Below, piece after piece: positions 8,875 through 18,018 of a stretch of 64,000 bases of DNA. The first letter of the stretch is position 1; each line of letters starts with the position of its first letter. Source of the DNA: Lentzea xinjiangensis (GTDB taxonomy: Bacteria > Actinomycetota > Actinomycetes > Mycobacteriales > Pseudonocardiaceae). The DNA lies in NCBI RefSeq assembly GCF_900110955.1, contig NZ_FOFR01000027.1:1-64000 (forward strand), given 5' to 3'. The notes under the pieces are model-generated. The model did no database searches. It had not been told where the DNA came from and saw nothing but the letters and a program-made list of their open reading frames with translations. The position numbers were made by a program, and so were the translations under genes.

Positions 8875-10383
8875 TCAAGTGGACGGGGTGGAGCGGGCCC
8901 ACGCGAACGTGAGCTCCACGGCCCGCTTCCAGTTCGCGTACTCGTCCTCGCGGTGCCGGGCCTCCATCGCCGGGTTCCACCGCGCGGCCAGGTGCCAGTT
9001 GCGCCGCAGCCCTTCGAGGTCCGGCCAGTAGCCGGCGGCGAGCCCCGCGGCGTAAGCGGCGCCCAGCGACACGGTCTCCGCCACCAGCGGCCGCACCACG
9101 GGGATGTCCAGCACGTCCGCGATGAACTGCATCAGCAGGTGGTCGGCGGTCATCCCGCCGTCCACCTTCAACACCGGCGTCGGCGCCCCGAGGTCGGCGT
9201 TCATCGCGTCGACCACCTCCCGCGTCTGCCACCCGGTCGCCTCCAGCACGGCCCGCGCCAGGTGCCCCTTGTTGATGTAGGAGGTCAGTCCGACGACGAG
9301 CCCTCGTGCCTGCGCGAGCCAGTGCGGCGCGAACAGCCCGGAGAACGCGGGCACGATGTAGCAGCCGCCGTTGTCCTTCACCGTGCGCGCCAGCGTCTCG
9401 ATCTCCGGTGCGCTGTGGATCAGCCCGAGGTTGTCGCGGAACCACTGCACCAGCGACCCGGCGACCGCGATCGAGCCCTCCAGCGCGTACGCCGGTTCGC
9501 CGCCGATCTGGTAGCCGATCGTCGTGAGCAGGCCGTGCTTGGAGCGCACCAGCTCGTCGCCGGTGTTCATCAGCAGGAACCCGCCGGTGCCGTACGTGCC
9601 CTTGATCGAGCCCTTCTCGAAGCACGCCTGCCCGAACAGCGCCGCGTGCTGGTCGCCCAGCGCGGCGGTGATCGCGATGCCGGGTACCACCCGCGTGGTT
9701 GTGCCGGAGATCTCGGTCGACGGCCTGATCTCGGGCAGCATCGGCGCCGGCACGCCGAAGAACTCCAGCAGCATCGGATCCCATTGCCGCGTCGAGAGGT
9801 TCATCAGCATCGTCCGCGACGCGTTGGTCACGTCGGTGACGTGCAGGCCGCCGTTGACGCCGCCGGTGAGGTTCCAGATCAGCCAGGTGTCCATGGTGCC
9901 GAACAGGACGTCGCCGCGTTCGGCCTTCGCGCGCAGCCCGGCGACGTTGTCGAGCATCCAGCGCAGCGACGGCGCCGAGAAGTAGGTCGCGAGCGGCAGG
10001 CCGCAGCGGTCGCGGACCTCCTCGATGCCGGGCTTGCGCCCCAGCTCGGCCACCAGATCCTCGGTGCGGATGTCCTCCCACACGATCGCGCGTCCGATCG
10101 GGACGCCGGTGTGCCGGTCCCACAGCACGAAGGTCTCGCGCTGGTTCGTGATGCCCATCGCGACGACCTGGTCGGCGGTGATCCCGGCTTGGCGCAACGC
10201 CTGCGGCACGATCCGGTCGACGTTGCGCCAGATCTCCACGGCGTCCTGCTCGACCCAGCCCGGCCGCGGGTGGTACTGGCGGTGCTCGCGCTGGGCGACC
10301 GCCACCAGCCGGGCGTTCTGGTCGAACACGATGCAGCGCGTCGACGTCGTGCCCTGGTCGACCGCCATCACAAACCGTTGCAC
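8875..10383 (-). CDS. glpK: glycerol kinase, second copy
   Basis: Protein of 502 residues, full length for FGGY-family glycerol kinase (ATP + glycerol to glycerol-3-phosphate, cytosolic). Seen motifs: [13 protein letters not shown] phosphate loop at the N-terminus, [18 protein letters not shown], catalytic Asp in ALGDQHAALFGQ, and the C-terminal DGGMTADHLLMQF. The GTG start has GAGGGG six bases upstream. It lies 10 bases after the iclR gene on the same strand, so the two form an operon divergent from glpF-glpK-glpD. It clearly resembles the other glpK of the locus but differs at the entrance motif (WVEQD versus WVEHN). A related polyol substrate is possible. Confidence 0.9.
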   Translation of the reverse strand: MQRFVMAVDQGTTSTRCIVFDQNARLVAVAQREHRQYHPRPGWVEQDAVEIWRNVDRIVPQALRQAGITADQVVAMGITNQRETFVLWDRHTGVPIGRAIVWEDIRTEDLVAELGRKPGIEEVRDRCGLPLATYFSAPSLRWMLDNVAGLRAKAERGDVLFGTMDTWLIWNLTGGVNGGLHVTDVTNASRTMLMNLSTRQWDPMLLEFFGVPAPMLPEIRPSTEISGTTTRVVPGIAITAALGDQHAALFGQACFEKGSIKGTYGTGGFLLMNTGDELVRSKHGLLTTIGYQIGGEPAYALEGSIAVAGSLVQWFRDNLGLIHSAPEIETLARTVKDNGGCYIVPAFSGLFAPHWLAQARGLVVGLTSYINKGHLARAVLEATGWQTREVVDAMNADLGAPTPVLKVDGGMTADHLLMQFIADVLDIPVVRPLVAETVSLGAAYAAGLAAGYWPDLEGLRRNWHLAARWNPAMEARHREDEYANWKRAVELTFAWARSTPST

Positions 10384-10393
10384 GCCGAGCCCC

Positions 10394-11158
10394 TCAGTTC
10401 TCGTCGACGAGAGAAGTCGTGACCGCCTCGGCGGCCTGGCAGACCTGGCGCACGAGCGTCGCGCGCGGCCGTCCTGCGGAGTCGCACAGCCGGTCCGCGG
10501 CGCCGGAGACGCCGATCGCGCCCACCACGAGGCCGCCGGGGATCCGGATGGGCGCGGCGACGCTCGCCTCACCCGGCATGTACTCCTCGGCCTCGCCCGC
10601 CCAGCCCTGCCCGCGCACCTCGGTGAGCACCCGTTCGAGCATCTGGGGGCGCGTGATCGTCCTGCGCGTCAGCGACGTCAGCTCCCGCCGGCGCACGGTC
10701 GCCGACAGGTCCGGGTCGTAGGCGAGCAGCACCTTGCCGAGGGCCGTCGCGTGCAACGGCAGCATCGCGCCGATGCCGAGCGTCTGCACGGAGTCGTCGG
10801 GGCGGAACACGTGGTGCACCACGAGCACGGAGCCGTCGTGGTGCATGCCGATCCGCACCTCCTGACCGCTGCGCGCGGCCAGCGTGTCGGCCCAGTTGAT
10901 CGACCGGGACCGCAGCTCGTTCGCGTCCAGGTAGGACGTGCCCAGGTGCAGCAGGGCCGCGCCGAGCCGGTAGCGGCCGGTCGCCTGGTCCTGCTCGACG
11001 AACTCGACCCGTTGCAGCGTGCGGAGAATCCCGTGCGCGGTACCCCGCGCGAGACCGAGCGAGTCGGCGATCTCCGTGAGACCGTGGTGGCCGGAGCCAC
11101 GCGCCAGCAGCCGCAGCACGGCTGCGGCGCGTTCGATCGACTGAATGGGTCCCGGCAC
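10394..11158 (-). CDS. IclR-family regulator of glycerol genes (GylR-like)
   Basis: Protein of 254 residues. An IclR winged helix occupies about residues 1-65 (IQSIERAAAVLRLLARG, ARGTAHGILRTLQRVEFVEQ), followed by the IclR effector domain to the end (LHATALGKVLLAYDPDL, VAAPIRIPGGLVVGAIGVSG). The gene is divergent from glpF, and its downstream partner is glpK2, as for Streptomyces GylR, which senses glycerol or glycerol-3-phosphate. I chose GTG at 11158; no good SD precedes it, so it may be leaderless or start elsewhere. The divergent region carries a repeated CAATGTCGA motif that is a candidate operator. Confidence 0.85.
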   Translation of the reverse strand: MPGPIQSIERAAAVLRLLARGSGHHGLTEIADSLGLARGTAHGILRTLQRVEFVEQDQATGRYRLGAALLHLGTSYLDANELRSRSINWADTLAARSGQEVRIGMHHDGSVLVVHHVFRPDDSVQTLGIGAMLPLHATALGKVLLAYDPDLSATVRRRELTSLTRRTITRPQMLERVLTEVRGQGWAGEAEEYMPGEASVAAPIRIPGGLVVGAIGVSGAADRLCDSAGRPRATLVRQVCQAAEAVTTSLVDEN

Positions 11159-11190
11159 GCGTGAAACGTAATTGAGACGACCCGTGTCGG

Positions 11191-11199
11191 CAATGTCGA
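11191..11199 (+). promoter_or_regulatory. CAATGTCGA motif, copy A
   Basis: Nine-base CAATGTCGA on the plus strand, 33 bases upstream of the IclR-family gene start. The same nine bases recur in inverted orientation at 11295-11303, on the glpF side of the divergent promoter. The pair is a candidate binding site for the IclR-type regulator. Confidence 0.4.
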
Positions 11200-11294
11200 A
11201 CCGGTATGGCCGGCATCGGCCCTGGAAACAGCCCTGAAACGCCTTGCCTGCGCGCAGCGTGACCGGCCGGTCACACGTTCGGGGGTGCGGGGTG

Positions 11295-11303
11295 TCGACA
11301 TTG
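11295..11303 (-). promoter_or_regulatory. CAATGTCGA motif, copy B, inverted
   Basis: Inverted copy of CAATGTCGA, embedded in TGTCGACATTGTCGAAAC. It lies about 99 bases before the glpF start. See copy A; together they frame the iclR/glpF divergent promoter. Confidence 0.4.
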
Positions 11304-11401
11304 TCGAAACGCTGCCGTTGAGCAGCGGTGACGTGGCTCATTACGTTCCGCGTCAATCACCACGGGGTGATCAGCCGTTCAAGGACGAATGGGAGGCCAG
11401 C

Positions 11402-12172
11402 GTGGGTCTCGGGACAGTGTTCCTCAGCGAGGTGCTCGGCACGGGCATCTTGCTGTTGCTGGGTGCGGGCGTGGTGGCCAACGTGCTGCTCGCCAAGTCG
11501 AAGGGTTTCGACGGCGGCTGGCTGTTGATCAACTTCGGGTGGGGGCTCGCGGTCTTCGCCGGCGTGTACATCGCGTACAAGTCGGGTGCGCACCTCAACC
11601 CCGCCGTGACGGTCGGCATCCTCACCAGCGGCGCGGACGAGTTCGCCCCCGGTGTGCCGGTCGGCGTCGGCTCGACGCTCGTCTACTTCGCGGGTGAGAT
11701 GCTCGGCGCGTTCCTCGGCGCCGTCCTCGCGTGGCTCGCCTACAAGCCGCACTTCGACGCGACGCCCGACGAGGGCCTCAAGCTCGCCGTCTTCTCCACC
11801 GGCCCGGCGATCCGCAGCTACGCCTGGAACCTCGTCTGCGAGATCATCGGCACGTTCGTGCTGGTCTTCGTCATCCTCGCGCTCGGCAAGACGCCGACCC
11901 AGCTCGGCCCGCTGGCCGTGGCGATGCTCGTCGTCGGCATCGGCGCCTCCCTCGGCGGTCCCACCGGCTACGCGATCAACCCGGCTCGCGACCTCGGCCC
12001 GCGCATCGCGCACGCCCTCCTGCCGCTGTCCTACAAGGGCACCGACGGCGAGGCCGCTCCCGCCGGTGCGACCGGCAAGAAGGACTCCGACTGGGGCTAC
12101 GCGTGGGTGCCGGTCGTCGGCCCGGTCGTCGGCGGCGCGCTCGCCGGCATCGTCGCCGCGCTCGCGTTCTGA
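11402..12172 (+). CDS. glpF: glycerol uptake facilitator (MIP/aquaglyceroporin)
   Basis: Protein of 256 residues with six hydrophobic helices and two half-helix NPA loops: Asn66 in GAHLNPAVTVG and Asn193 in GYAINPARDLGPR. The Asp following NPAR is the mark of glycerol facilitators as opposed to water-only aquaporins. It allows passive glycerol entry, and glpK, 31 bases downstream, traps it as phosphate. I start at GTG 11402, which has GGGAGG at SD distance; the longer upstream frame adds about 39 non-conserved residues. Confidence 0.9.
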   Translation: MGLGTVFLSEVLGTGILLLLGAGVVANVLLAKSKGFDGGWLLINFGWGLAVFAGVYIAYKSGAHLNPAVTVGILTSGADEFAPGVPVGVGSTLVYFAGEMLGAFLGAVLAWLAYKPHFDATPDEGLKLAVFSTGPAIRSYAWNLVCEIIGTFVLVFVILALGKTPTQLGPLAVAMLVVGIGASLGGPTGYAINPARDLGPRIAHALLPLSYKGTDGEAAPAGATGKKDSDWGYAWVPVVGPVVGGALAGIVAALAF

Positions 12173-12203
12173 CGTGTTCTGACCATCCCGAAAGGACTTC
12201 CCG

Positions 12204-13721
12204 ATGACGCAGTACGTCCTCGCCGTCGACCAGGGCACGACCAGCACGCGGGCGATCATCTTCGACCACGGCGGCTCGATCGTCGCCGTGGGCCAGAAGG
12301 AGCACGAGCAGATCTTCCCGAGAGCGGGCTGGGTCGAGCACAACCCGGTGGAGATCTCCGAGAACACCCGGTTCGTGATCGGCCAGGCCCTCGCCAAGGC
12401 CGACCTCAACACCGGCGACCTCGCCGCCGTCGGCATCACCAACCAGCGCGAGACCGCGGTGGTGTGGGACCGTCGCACCGGCGAACCGGTCTACAACGCG
12501 ATCGTCTGGCAGGACACCCGCACCCAGGCCATCGTCGAGGAGCTCGGCGCCCTCGGCGGCGGTGCCGAGCGCTACAAGGCGAAGGTCGGCCTGCCACTCG
12601 CGACCTACTTCTCCGGTCCCAAGATCCGCTGGATCCTCGACAACGTCGAGGGCGCCCGCGACCGCGCCGAGGCCGGTGACCTGCTCTTCGGCAACACCGA
12701 CACCTGGACGCTGTGGAACCTCACCGGCGGCCCGAACGGTGGCGTGCACGCCACCGACGTCACCAACGCGTCGCGGACCATGCTGATGGACCTCGACACG
12801 CTGCAGTGGGACGCCGACATCGCCGCGGAGATGGGCATTCCGCTGTCCATGCTCCCGGAGATCCGCTCCTCCTCCGAGGTCTACGGCACCGGCGGCCCCG
12901 GCGGAGTGCTCAAGGGCGTACCGATCGCGGGCATCCTCGGCGACCAGCAGGCCGCGACGTTCGGCCAGATCTGCTACGAGCCCGGCACGGCCAAGAACAC
13001 CTACGGCACCGGCAACTTCATGCTGCTCAACACCGGCACCGAGAAGGTGATGAGCGAGAACGGCCTGCTCACCACCGTCTGCTACAAGATCGGCTCCGAG
13101 GCGCCCGTCTACGCGCTGGAGGGCTCGATCGCGGTCACCGGCTCGCTGGTGCAGTGGCTGCGCGACAACCTCGGCATCATCGGCTCGGCCCCGGAGATCG
13201 AGACGCTGGCCCGGTCCGTCGAGGACAACGGCGGCGCGTACTTCGTACCCGCGTTCTCCGGCCTCTTCGCCCCGTACTGGCGTGCGGACGCGCGCGGCGC
13301 GGTCGTCGGCCTGACCCGGTTCGTGAACAAGGGCCACCTCGCCCGCGCCGTGCTGGAGGCGACGGCGTTCCAGACCCGCGAGGTGCTGGACGCGATGAAC
13401 GCCGACTCCGGCGTGCCGCTGACCGAGCTGAAGGTCGACGGCGGCATGGTCGCGAACGAGCTGCTGATGCAGTTCCAGGCGGACGTGCTCGACGTGCCGG
13501 TCGTGCGCCCGGTCGTCGCCGAGACGACCGCCCTGGGCGCCGCCTACGCCGCCGGTCTGGCCGTCGGCTACTGGTCGTCGCTCGACGAGCTGCGCGCGAA
13601 CTGGGCGGAGGACAAGCGCTGGACGCCCGAGCTCGCGGCCGACGAGCGGGAGCGCCAGTACCGCAACTGGAAGAAGGCCGTCACCAAGTCGTTCGACTGG
13701 GTCGACTCGGACGTCCGCTGA
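12204..13721 (+). CDS. glpK: glycerol kinase
   Basis: Protein of 505 residues, a typical bacterial GlpK. Motifs: [43 protein letters not shown], catalytic Asp in [12 protein letters not shown], and [17 protein letters not shown]. It phosphorylates glycerol in the cytosol. It sits between glpF and glpD (31 and 18 bases) with AAAGGA as ribosome site, so the three genes form the main glycerol operon. It is closer to the standard enzyme than the second copy at 8875-10383. Confidence 0.95.
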   Translation: MTQYVLAVDQGTTSTRAIIFDHGGSIVAVGQKEHEQIFPRAGWVEHNPVEISENTRFVIGQALAKADLNTGDLAAVGITNQRETAVVWDRRTGEPVYNAIVWQDTRTQAIVEELGALGGGAERYKAKVGLPLATYFSGPKIRWILDNVEGARDRAEAGDLLFGNTDTWTLWNLTGGPNGGVHATDVTNASRTMLMDLDTLQWDADIAAEMGIPLSMLPEIRSSSEVYGTGGPGGVLKGVPIAGILGDQQAATFGQICYEPGTAKNTYGTGNFMLLNTGTEKVMSENGLLTTVCYKIGSEAPVYALEGSIAVTGSLVQWLRDNLGIIGSAPEIETLARSVEDNGGAYFVPAFSGLFAPYWRADARGAVVGLTRFVNKGHLARAVLEATAFQTREVLDAMNADSGVPLTELKVDGGMVANELLMQFQADVLDVPVVRPVVAETTALGAAYAAGLAVGYWSSLDELRANWAEDKRWTPELAADERERQYRNWKKAVTKSFDWVDSDVR

Positions 13722-13739
13722 CCGTCTTAGGAGCTGAAG

Positions 13740-15353
13740 TTGTTCGCAAGGCTGGATCCGGCTCGGCGCGCTGACGCGGTGCGCTCGTTGAGCTCCACCG
13801 AGTTCGACGTGCTCGTCGTGGGTGGTGGTGTGGTCGGCGCGGGCGCCGCTCTCGACGCGGCGTCGCGCGGCCTCTCCGTCGCGCTGGTCGAGGCAGACGA
13901 CTGGGCGGCGGGCACGTCGAGCCGGTCCAGCAAGCTCGTCCACGGCGGGCTGCGGTACCTGGAGCAGCTGGAGTTCAAGCTGGTCCGGGAGGCGCTGAAG
14001 GAACGCGGGCTGTTGCTGCGCCGGCTCGCGCCCCACCTGGTGCGGCCGGTGCCGTTCCTCTTCCCCCTGAAGAAGCAGTGGGAACGCGCCTACGTCGGCG
14101 CGGGCGTGATGCTGTACGACTCGATCGGCGGGGCCGGTGCGGTGCCGATGCACCGGCACCTGTCCCGGCGCCGGATGGCCGCTGTCGGACCGTCGCTCGA
14201 CTCCGATGCCTTCGCCGGCGCGATCCGGTACTACGACGCGCAGGTCGACGACGCCCGGCTGGTGCTGACGCTCGTCCGCACCGCCGCCCAGCACGGCGCG
14301 ACCGTGCTGTCCCGGGCCAGGGTGACCTCGTTGCTGCGGTCCGGCGGGCGGGTCACCGGGGCCTCGGTCCGCGACGAGGTCTCCGGCGTCACGCACGTGG
14401 TCCGGGCCCGGCGGGTGATCAGCGCGACCGGCGTGTGGACCGACTCGCTCAACGCGATGTCGCCCGGCAACCCGCCGTTCCGCGTGCGGATGTCCAAGGG
14501 CGTGCACGTCCTGGTGGACCGCTCCCGGATCCGGCTGGACGGCGGGCTGATCACGCAGACCGAGAAGTCCGTGCTCTTCGTGATCCCGTGGGGCGCCTAC
14601 TGGATCATCGGCACCACGGACACGCCGTACTCCGGCGCCCCCGAGGACGTCGCCGCCACTCCCGAGGACATCGCCTACATCCTCGACCACGTCAACGCCG
14701 TGCTGCGGTCGCCGTTGTCCGCGGAGGACGTCGTCGGGTCGTACGCGGGACTGCGGCCGTTGCTCGACGGAGCTTCCGGGGACACCGCCCGCCTGTCGCG
14801 CGAGCACGCGGTGGCCGAGCCGGAGCCCGGCTTCTTCGTGATCGCGGGCGGCAAGTACACGACCTACCGGGTGATGGCCGCTGATGTCGTCGACGCGGCT
14901 GTCTCCGGGCTCGGGCGCGCCGTCGCGCCCTCGCTGACCTCGCGGCTGCCGTTGTGCGGTGCCGTCGGGTTCCACGAGCTGTGGGCGGACCGGACTCGTG
15001 TCGCTGCGGAGTCCGGCCTGCCCACGTCCACTGTGGAGCGGTTGCTGCGCCGGTACGGCTCGGCCGTCTCCGACGTGCTGGCGTTGATCGCCCAGGACTC
15101 CTCGCTGGCTTCGCCCGTCGGCGGGTACCTGGCGGCCGAGATCGTCTACGCCGTGACGCACGAGGGGGCGTTGGGGCTGGAGGACGTGCTGGCCCGGCGC
15201 ACCCGGATCGCCATGGAGCACCTGGACTCCGGGGCCTTCCTGGCCGAACGGGTCGGCGCGCTCGTGGCGGAGGCGCTGGGGTGGTCCGCGCAGGAGCGGG
15301 ATGCCGCCGTGTCGGCCTACCTGGCCGCGGTCGGGGCGCCGGCCCAGGGGTGA
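13740..15353 (+). CDS. glpD: glycerol-3-phosphate dehydrogenase, FAD-dependent
   Basis: Protein of 537 residues. An N-terminal Rossmann FAD site (VLVVGGGVVGAGAALDAASRG) is followed by SSRSSKLVHGGLRYLEQLEF, the classic GlpD signature, then GGKYTTYRVMAADVVD near residue 380 and a C-terminal helical cap. It oxidises glycerol-3-phosphate to dihydroxyacetone phosphate and passes electrons to membrane quinone. Start is TTG with AGGAG eight bases upstream. Third gene of glpF-glpK-glpD. Confidence 0.93.
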   Translation: MFARLDPARRADAVRSLSSTEFDVLVVGGGVVGAGAALDAASRGLSVALVEADDWAAGTSSRSSKLVHGGLRYLEQLEFKLVREALKERGLLLRRLAPHLVRPVPFLFPLKKQWERAYVGAGVMLYDSIGGAGAVPMHRHLSRRRMAAVGPSLDSDAFAGAIRYYDAQVDDARLVLTLVRTAAQHGATVLSRARVTSLLRSGGRVTGASVRDEVSGVTHVVRARRVISATGVWTDSLNAMSPGNPPFRVRMSKGVHVLVDRSRIRLDGGLITQTEKSVLFVIPWGAYWIIGTTDTPYSGAPEDVAATPEDIAYILDHVNAVLRSPLSAEDVVGSYAGLRPLLDGASGDTARLSREHAVAEPEPGFFVIAGGKYTTYRVMAADVVDAAVSGLGRAVAPSLTSRLPLCGAVGFHELWADRTRVAAESGLPTSTVERLLRRYGSAVSDVLALIAQDSSLASPVGGYLAAEIVYAVTHEGALGLEDVLARRTRIAMEHLDSGAFLAERVGALVAEALGWSAQERDAAVSAYLAAVGAPAQG

Positions 15354-15387
15354 TCGCGCTCCGCCCGTGGACCGACGCCGTCCGGGC

Positions 15388-16242
15388 TCAGAGCTGGTGG
15401 GTGACCAACGTGTGCACCTGTGCGCCCTGCTCGCGGCGGAGGGCGGACAGGTGTTCGGAGATCCTGCGGCGGGACTGCGCCTCGGTCAGCGCCAGCGACT
15501 CCAGCAGGTCGAAGAGGGCCCGGCCGCGTTCCACGGCTTCCTCGTCCTGGGCGAAGAGCGTGGCGAGGTCGGACTCCGCGCAGAGCACGGGCGGGGCGTT
15601 CTCGAACTCCAGGAGCGCGCAGGACGGGTGCAGGGCCGCCGCGGTGGAGCCCGAGGGCACGATGCGCACGATCTTCGAGTCGGCCAGGAGGGCGCGGTAC
15701 TGGTCCTCCATCACCCCGGCGTCGCCGAGCACCGTGTCCAGCGCCCGCTCGTGCAGGTAGAAGAGGCACTCGGGGCGGTTCGGCCGCCGCAGGACCGACT
15801 GCCTGTCGACCCGCAGCCGCAGGCCCGCCTCGCAGTCCTCCCGCGGGGCGCGGCCGGTGGCCACGTGCAGGGCCTCCGCGTAGGCCGGCGTCCGCAGGAG
15901 CGGGTGCACGGTCATGACGTCGTAGGCGGTGATCTTCGTGGCGACCGCCTCGGACATCGCGATGGTGCGGACCTCGTCCGGCGCCTGGACCACGTACGGG
16001 TCGAAGGCGTGGCGGTAGCGGCGGAGGAAGTCCTCCAGGTAGCCGGTGTCCTTGCCGCAGGCGGTGACGTACTGGGCCAGGTCGACCTCACTGGCCCTGA
16101 GCTTGCCGTGCTCGAGGGTGGAGACCTTGCTCGGGTCCCAGCCCAGCCGGTGGGCCAGGCCGCGGCCGCGCAGGCCGGTGCACCTCTGCCTCAGGCGGCG
16201 GAGCTCGTCGCCGAGGTCCCTGCTGTACGCGGTGGAAGTCAT
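15388..16242 (-). CDS. XRE-type regulator with DUF5753 (Scr1-like) tail
   Basis: Protein of 284 residues. Residues about 8-65 form an XRE helix-turn-helix (LGDELRRLRQRCTGLRGRGL, DPSKVSTLEHGKLRASEVDL). Residues about 95-275 match the DUF5753 domain of actinomycete developmental regulators (YDVMTVHPLLRTPAYAEAL, LHERALDTVLGDAGVMEDQY). Such genes are often paired with a small DUF397 protein; none is seen next door. The next gene upstream on the same strand is an SsgA-like sporulation gene, which fits a developmental role. ATG 16242 is chosen; an in-frame GTG lies two codons upstream. Confidence 0.85.
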   Translation of the reverse strand: MTSTAYSRDLGDELRRLRQRCTGLRGRGLAHRLGWDPSKVSTLEHGKLRASEVDLAQYVTACGKDTGYLEDFLRRYRHAFDPYVVQAPDEVRTIAMSEAVATKITAYDVMTVHPLLRTPAYAEALHVATGRAPREDCEAGLRLRVDRQSVLRRPNRPECLFYLHERALDTVLGDAGVMEDQYRALLADSKIVRIVPSGSTAAALHPSCALLEFENAPPVLCAESDLATLFAQDEEAVERGRALFDLLESLALTEAQSRRRISEHLSALRREQGAQVHTLVTHQL

Positions 16243-16315
16243 GACGGTCACGAGCTCGAACGTATGACTTGTTCGCACTCCATGAACGGGCACGTTCGGG
16301 TGAAGCCGCTCTGAG

Positions 16316-16717
16316 TCAGTCGAGGAGCTTGCGCAGCTCGGCGTCGAAGTCGACGTAGTCGCTCTCGCAGCCGGGGGCGACCACGTCGTAGGTGGAGTTC
16401 AGGAACTCCTGCAGCTCCGAGGAGCGCACGTGGAAGACGGCGTGCGAGACGTCGGACTGCAGCTCCAGCACGGCCGTAGTCGAGTTGTGCGGGCGCAGCC
16501 GCACGTCGCCCGTGCCGCTCGTGGTGATCAGGCCGTCGGCGAGCAGGTCGCGGCTGACGAGCCACACGGTCTCCTGGCTGCCCATGCGGAACGTCATGGT
16601 CACCGCGTGCGGGTCGTCGGCGCGGTAGCCCAGCTCGACGTCGACGGGCATGGGACGCCCGGACGGCGCGATGAACGCAAAAACGGACTCGGCGCCCACT
16701 CGTGTCACGTTCTTCAT
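16316..16717 (-). CDS. SsgA-like sporulation/cell-division protein
   Basis: Protein of 133 residues of the SsgA-like (SALP) family, which is found only in morphologically complex actinomycetes and steers septum site choice and spore-wall building. Typical segments: PVDVELGYRADDPHAVTMTF, WLVSRDLLADGLITTSGTGDV, and an acidic C-terminus ending DFDAELRKLLD. Length is normal. It is followed 73 bases later by the XRE-type regulator on the same strand. Whether it is the SsgB-like member or another paralogue cannot be judged from this sequence. Confidence 0.88.
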   Translation of the reverse strand: MKNVTRVGAESVFAFIAPSGRPMPVDVELGYRADDPHAVTMTFRMGSQETVWLVSRDLLADGLITTSGTGDVRLRPHNSTTAVLELQSDVSHAVFHVRSSELQEFLNSTYDVVAPGCESDYVDFDAELRKLLD

Positions 16718-17044
16718 GCCCCCTTAGACGCGTGGCAACCTCCGTGGATGCCTCGATCAGGAAATGCGATCGGACCGTGATTTTCAATGGGCCCGAAGTA
16801 TGACTTCCGGCATCCAGGCGTAACTTCCGCTTGAGATTTGCGTCACTGAATCCGCTGACCTGCGTGTTTGTTCAGGCTCTGTCTCGTTACGGACAGCTTC
16901 GAAAAGTGATGAATCGGACAGAGTGGCCCTCTTGGTCCTCTTCCGGCCGCCATTCGGCGTAGTCCTGAGGCGCTTTGTGTAGTGGATTGAGCACAGCCAG
17001 TGATGCGAATTGTGCCGGTGTCGAATTCGACTGCCCGGACGTCG
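16718..17044. other. intergenic region, 327 bp, no supported gene
   Basis: Lower in GC than its surroundings. Two short minus-strand frames cross it but have no family features and no ribosome site, and they partly read through the pirin gene's end in another frame. It may hold the promoter of the SsgA-like gene or decayed sequence. Confidence 0.4.
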
Positions 17045-17992
17045 TCAGGCCGGGTTGCCACGCGGACGCAACCTGCCGCCGGGCAGGGGCGGCGCGGGCA
17101 AGCGGCCGCCGTCGTAGCCCTCCACCCGGCCGAACCTGTCGGTCCCGGCCTGCCACTCGTCCCGGTAGGCCGCGATCTCCTCGTGCGTGCGCCCCACGAA
17201 GTTCCACCACATCACGATCTCCTCGCCGAACGGCTCGCCGCCGAGCAGCACGACCCTCGCGCCCTCGCGGGTCGCGAGCGCCAGCTCCGGGCGGCCGGTG
17301 CCGGCGTAGCCCAGCTCGCCGGGGGCCAGCGCGGTCCCGCCGACGGTGACGTCGCCGGTGTCGAGCAGGACGCCGTGCTCGAACGACTCGGACACGGCCA
17401 GGGTCAGCTCCGTGCCGGCGGGCAGGACGACCTCCGCGCCGAGCACGGGCGTGAACGTGGCCACCGGCGAGGCCGAGCCGGCCAGCGAGCCGAGGAAGAC
17501 GCGCACCGAGGCACCGTTCACCTCGACCGCCGCGGGGACGTGGTGCTGGAAGTCGCGCGGGGCGTCGCGGTGGGCGTCGGGCAGGGCCAGCCAGAGCTGC
17601 ACGCCGTGCAGCACGGCCGAGGCCGCGGTGGACACCTCTGAGTGGGCGATGCCGCGGCCGCCGGTCATCAGGTTGAGCTCGCCGGGGCGCACGTGCGCGT
17701 GGACGCCGTGGCTGTCGCGGTGCTCGATCTCGCCGGTGAAGAGCCAGCTCACGGTCTGCAGGCCGGTGTGCGGGTGCGGGGCCACGTCCATGCTCACGTC
17801 ATCGGGGCCGTAGTGGTCGCAGAAGCACCAGGCGCCGATCAGCGAGCGCTGCTTCTGGGGCAGCGTGCGGCGCACCCGCATCGCGCGCGGGCCGCCCAGG
17901 GGCACGTCCCGCGGGGGCAGGACCTCCACGCCGCCGGGGGAGGAGGCGCACGTCACTTCGGCGGGCTCGGTCTCGACATTGCTCACGGGCAC
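17045..17992 (-). CDS. pirin-family cupin protein
   Basis: Protein of 315 residues with the bicupin pirin fold. The metal-binding N-terminal cupin is seen in DVAPHPHTGLQTVSWLFTGE and HRDSHGVHAHVRPGELNLMT, and the following GRGIAHSEVS motif carries the remaining His/Glu ligands. Bacterial pirins act as quercetinases or as redox-sensitive regulators of central enzymes; which applies here is not visible. Start is GTG at 17992, 26 bases from the divergent zapE-like start. Confidence 0.88.
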   Translation of the reverse strand: MPVSNVETEPAEVTCASSPGGVEVLPPRDVPLGGPRAMRVRRTLPQKQRSLIGAWCFCDHYGPDDVSMDVAPHPHTGLQTVSWLFTGEIEHRDSHGVHAHVRPGELNLMTGGRGIAHSEVSTAASAVLHGVQLWLALPDAHRDAPRDFQHHVPAAVEVNGASVRVFLGSLAGSASPVATFTPVLGAEVVLPAGTELTLAVSESFEHGVLLDTGDVTVGGTALAPGELGYAGTGRPELALATREGARVVLLGGEPFGEEIVMWWNFVGRTHEEIAAYRDEWQAGTDRFGRVEGYDGGRLPAPPLPGGRLRPRGNPA

Positions 17993-18018
17993 GATCGTAA
18001 GCTGGGGCGGGGGGAACA

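Noticed and set aside
11976-15221. A minus-strand open frame of about 1080 codons across glpK and glpD
   Set aside because: It mirrors two well-supported plus-strand genes and has the low-complexity Arg/Pro/Gly composition typical of antisense frames in GC-rich DNA.
16843-17061. Small minus-strand frame of 72 codons near the pirin gene as a possible DUF397-type partner of the XRE regulator
   Set aside because: No DUF397 motif, no ribosome site, and it lies on the wrong side of the SsgA-like gene.
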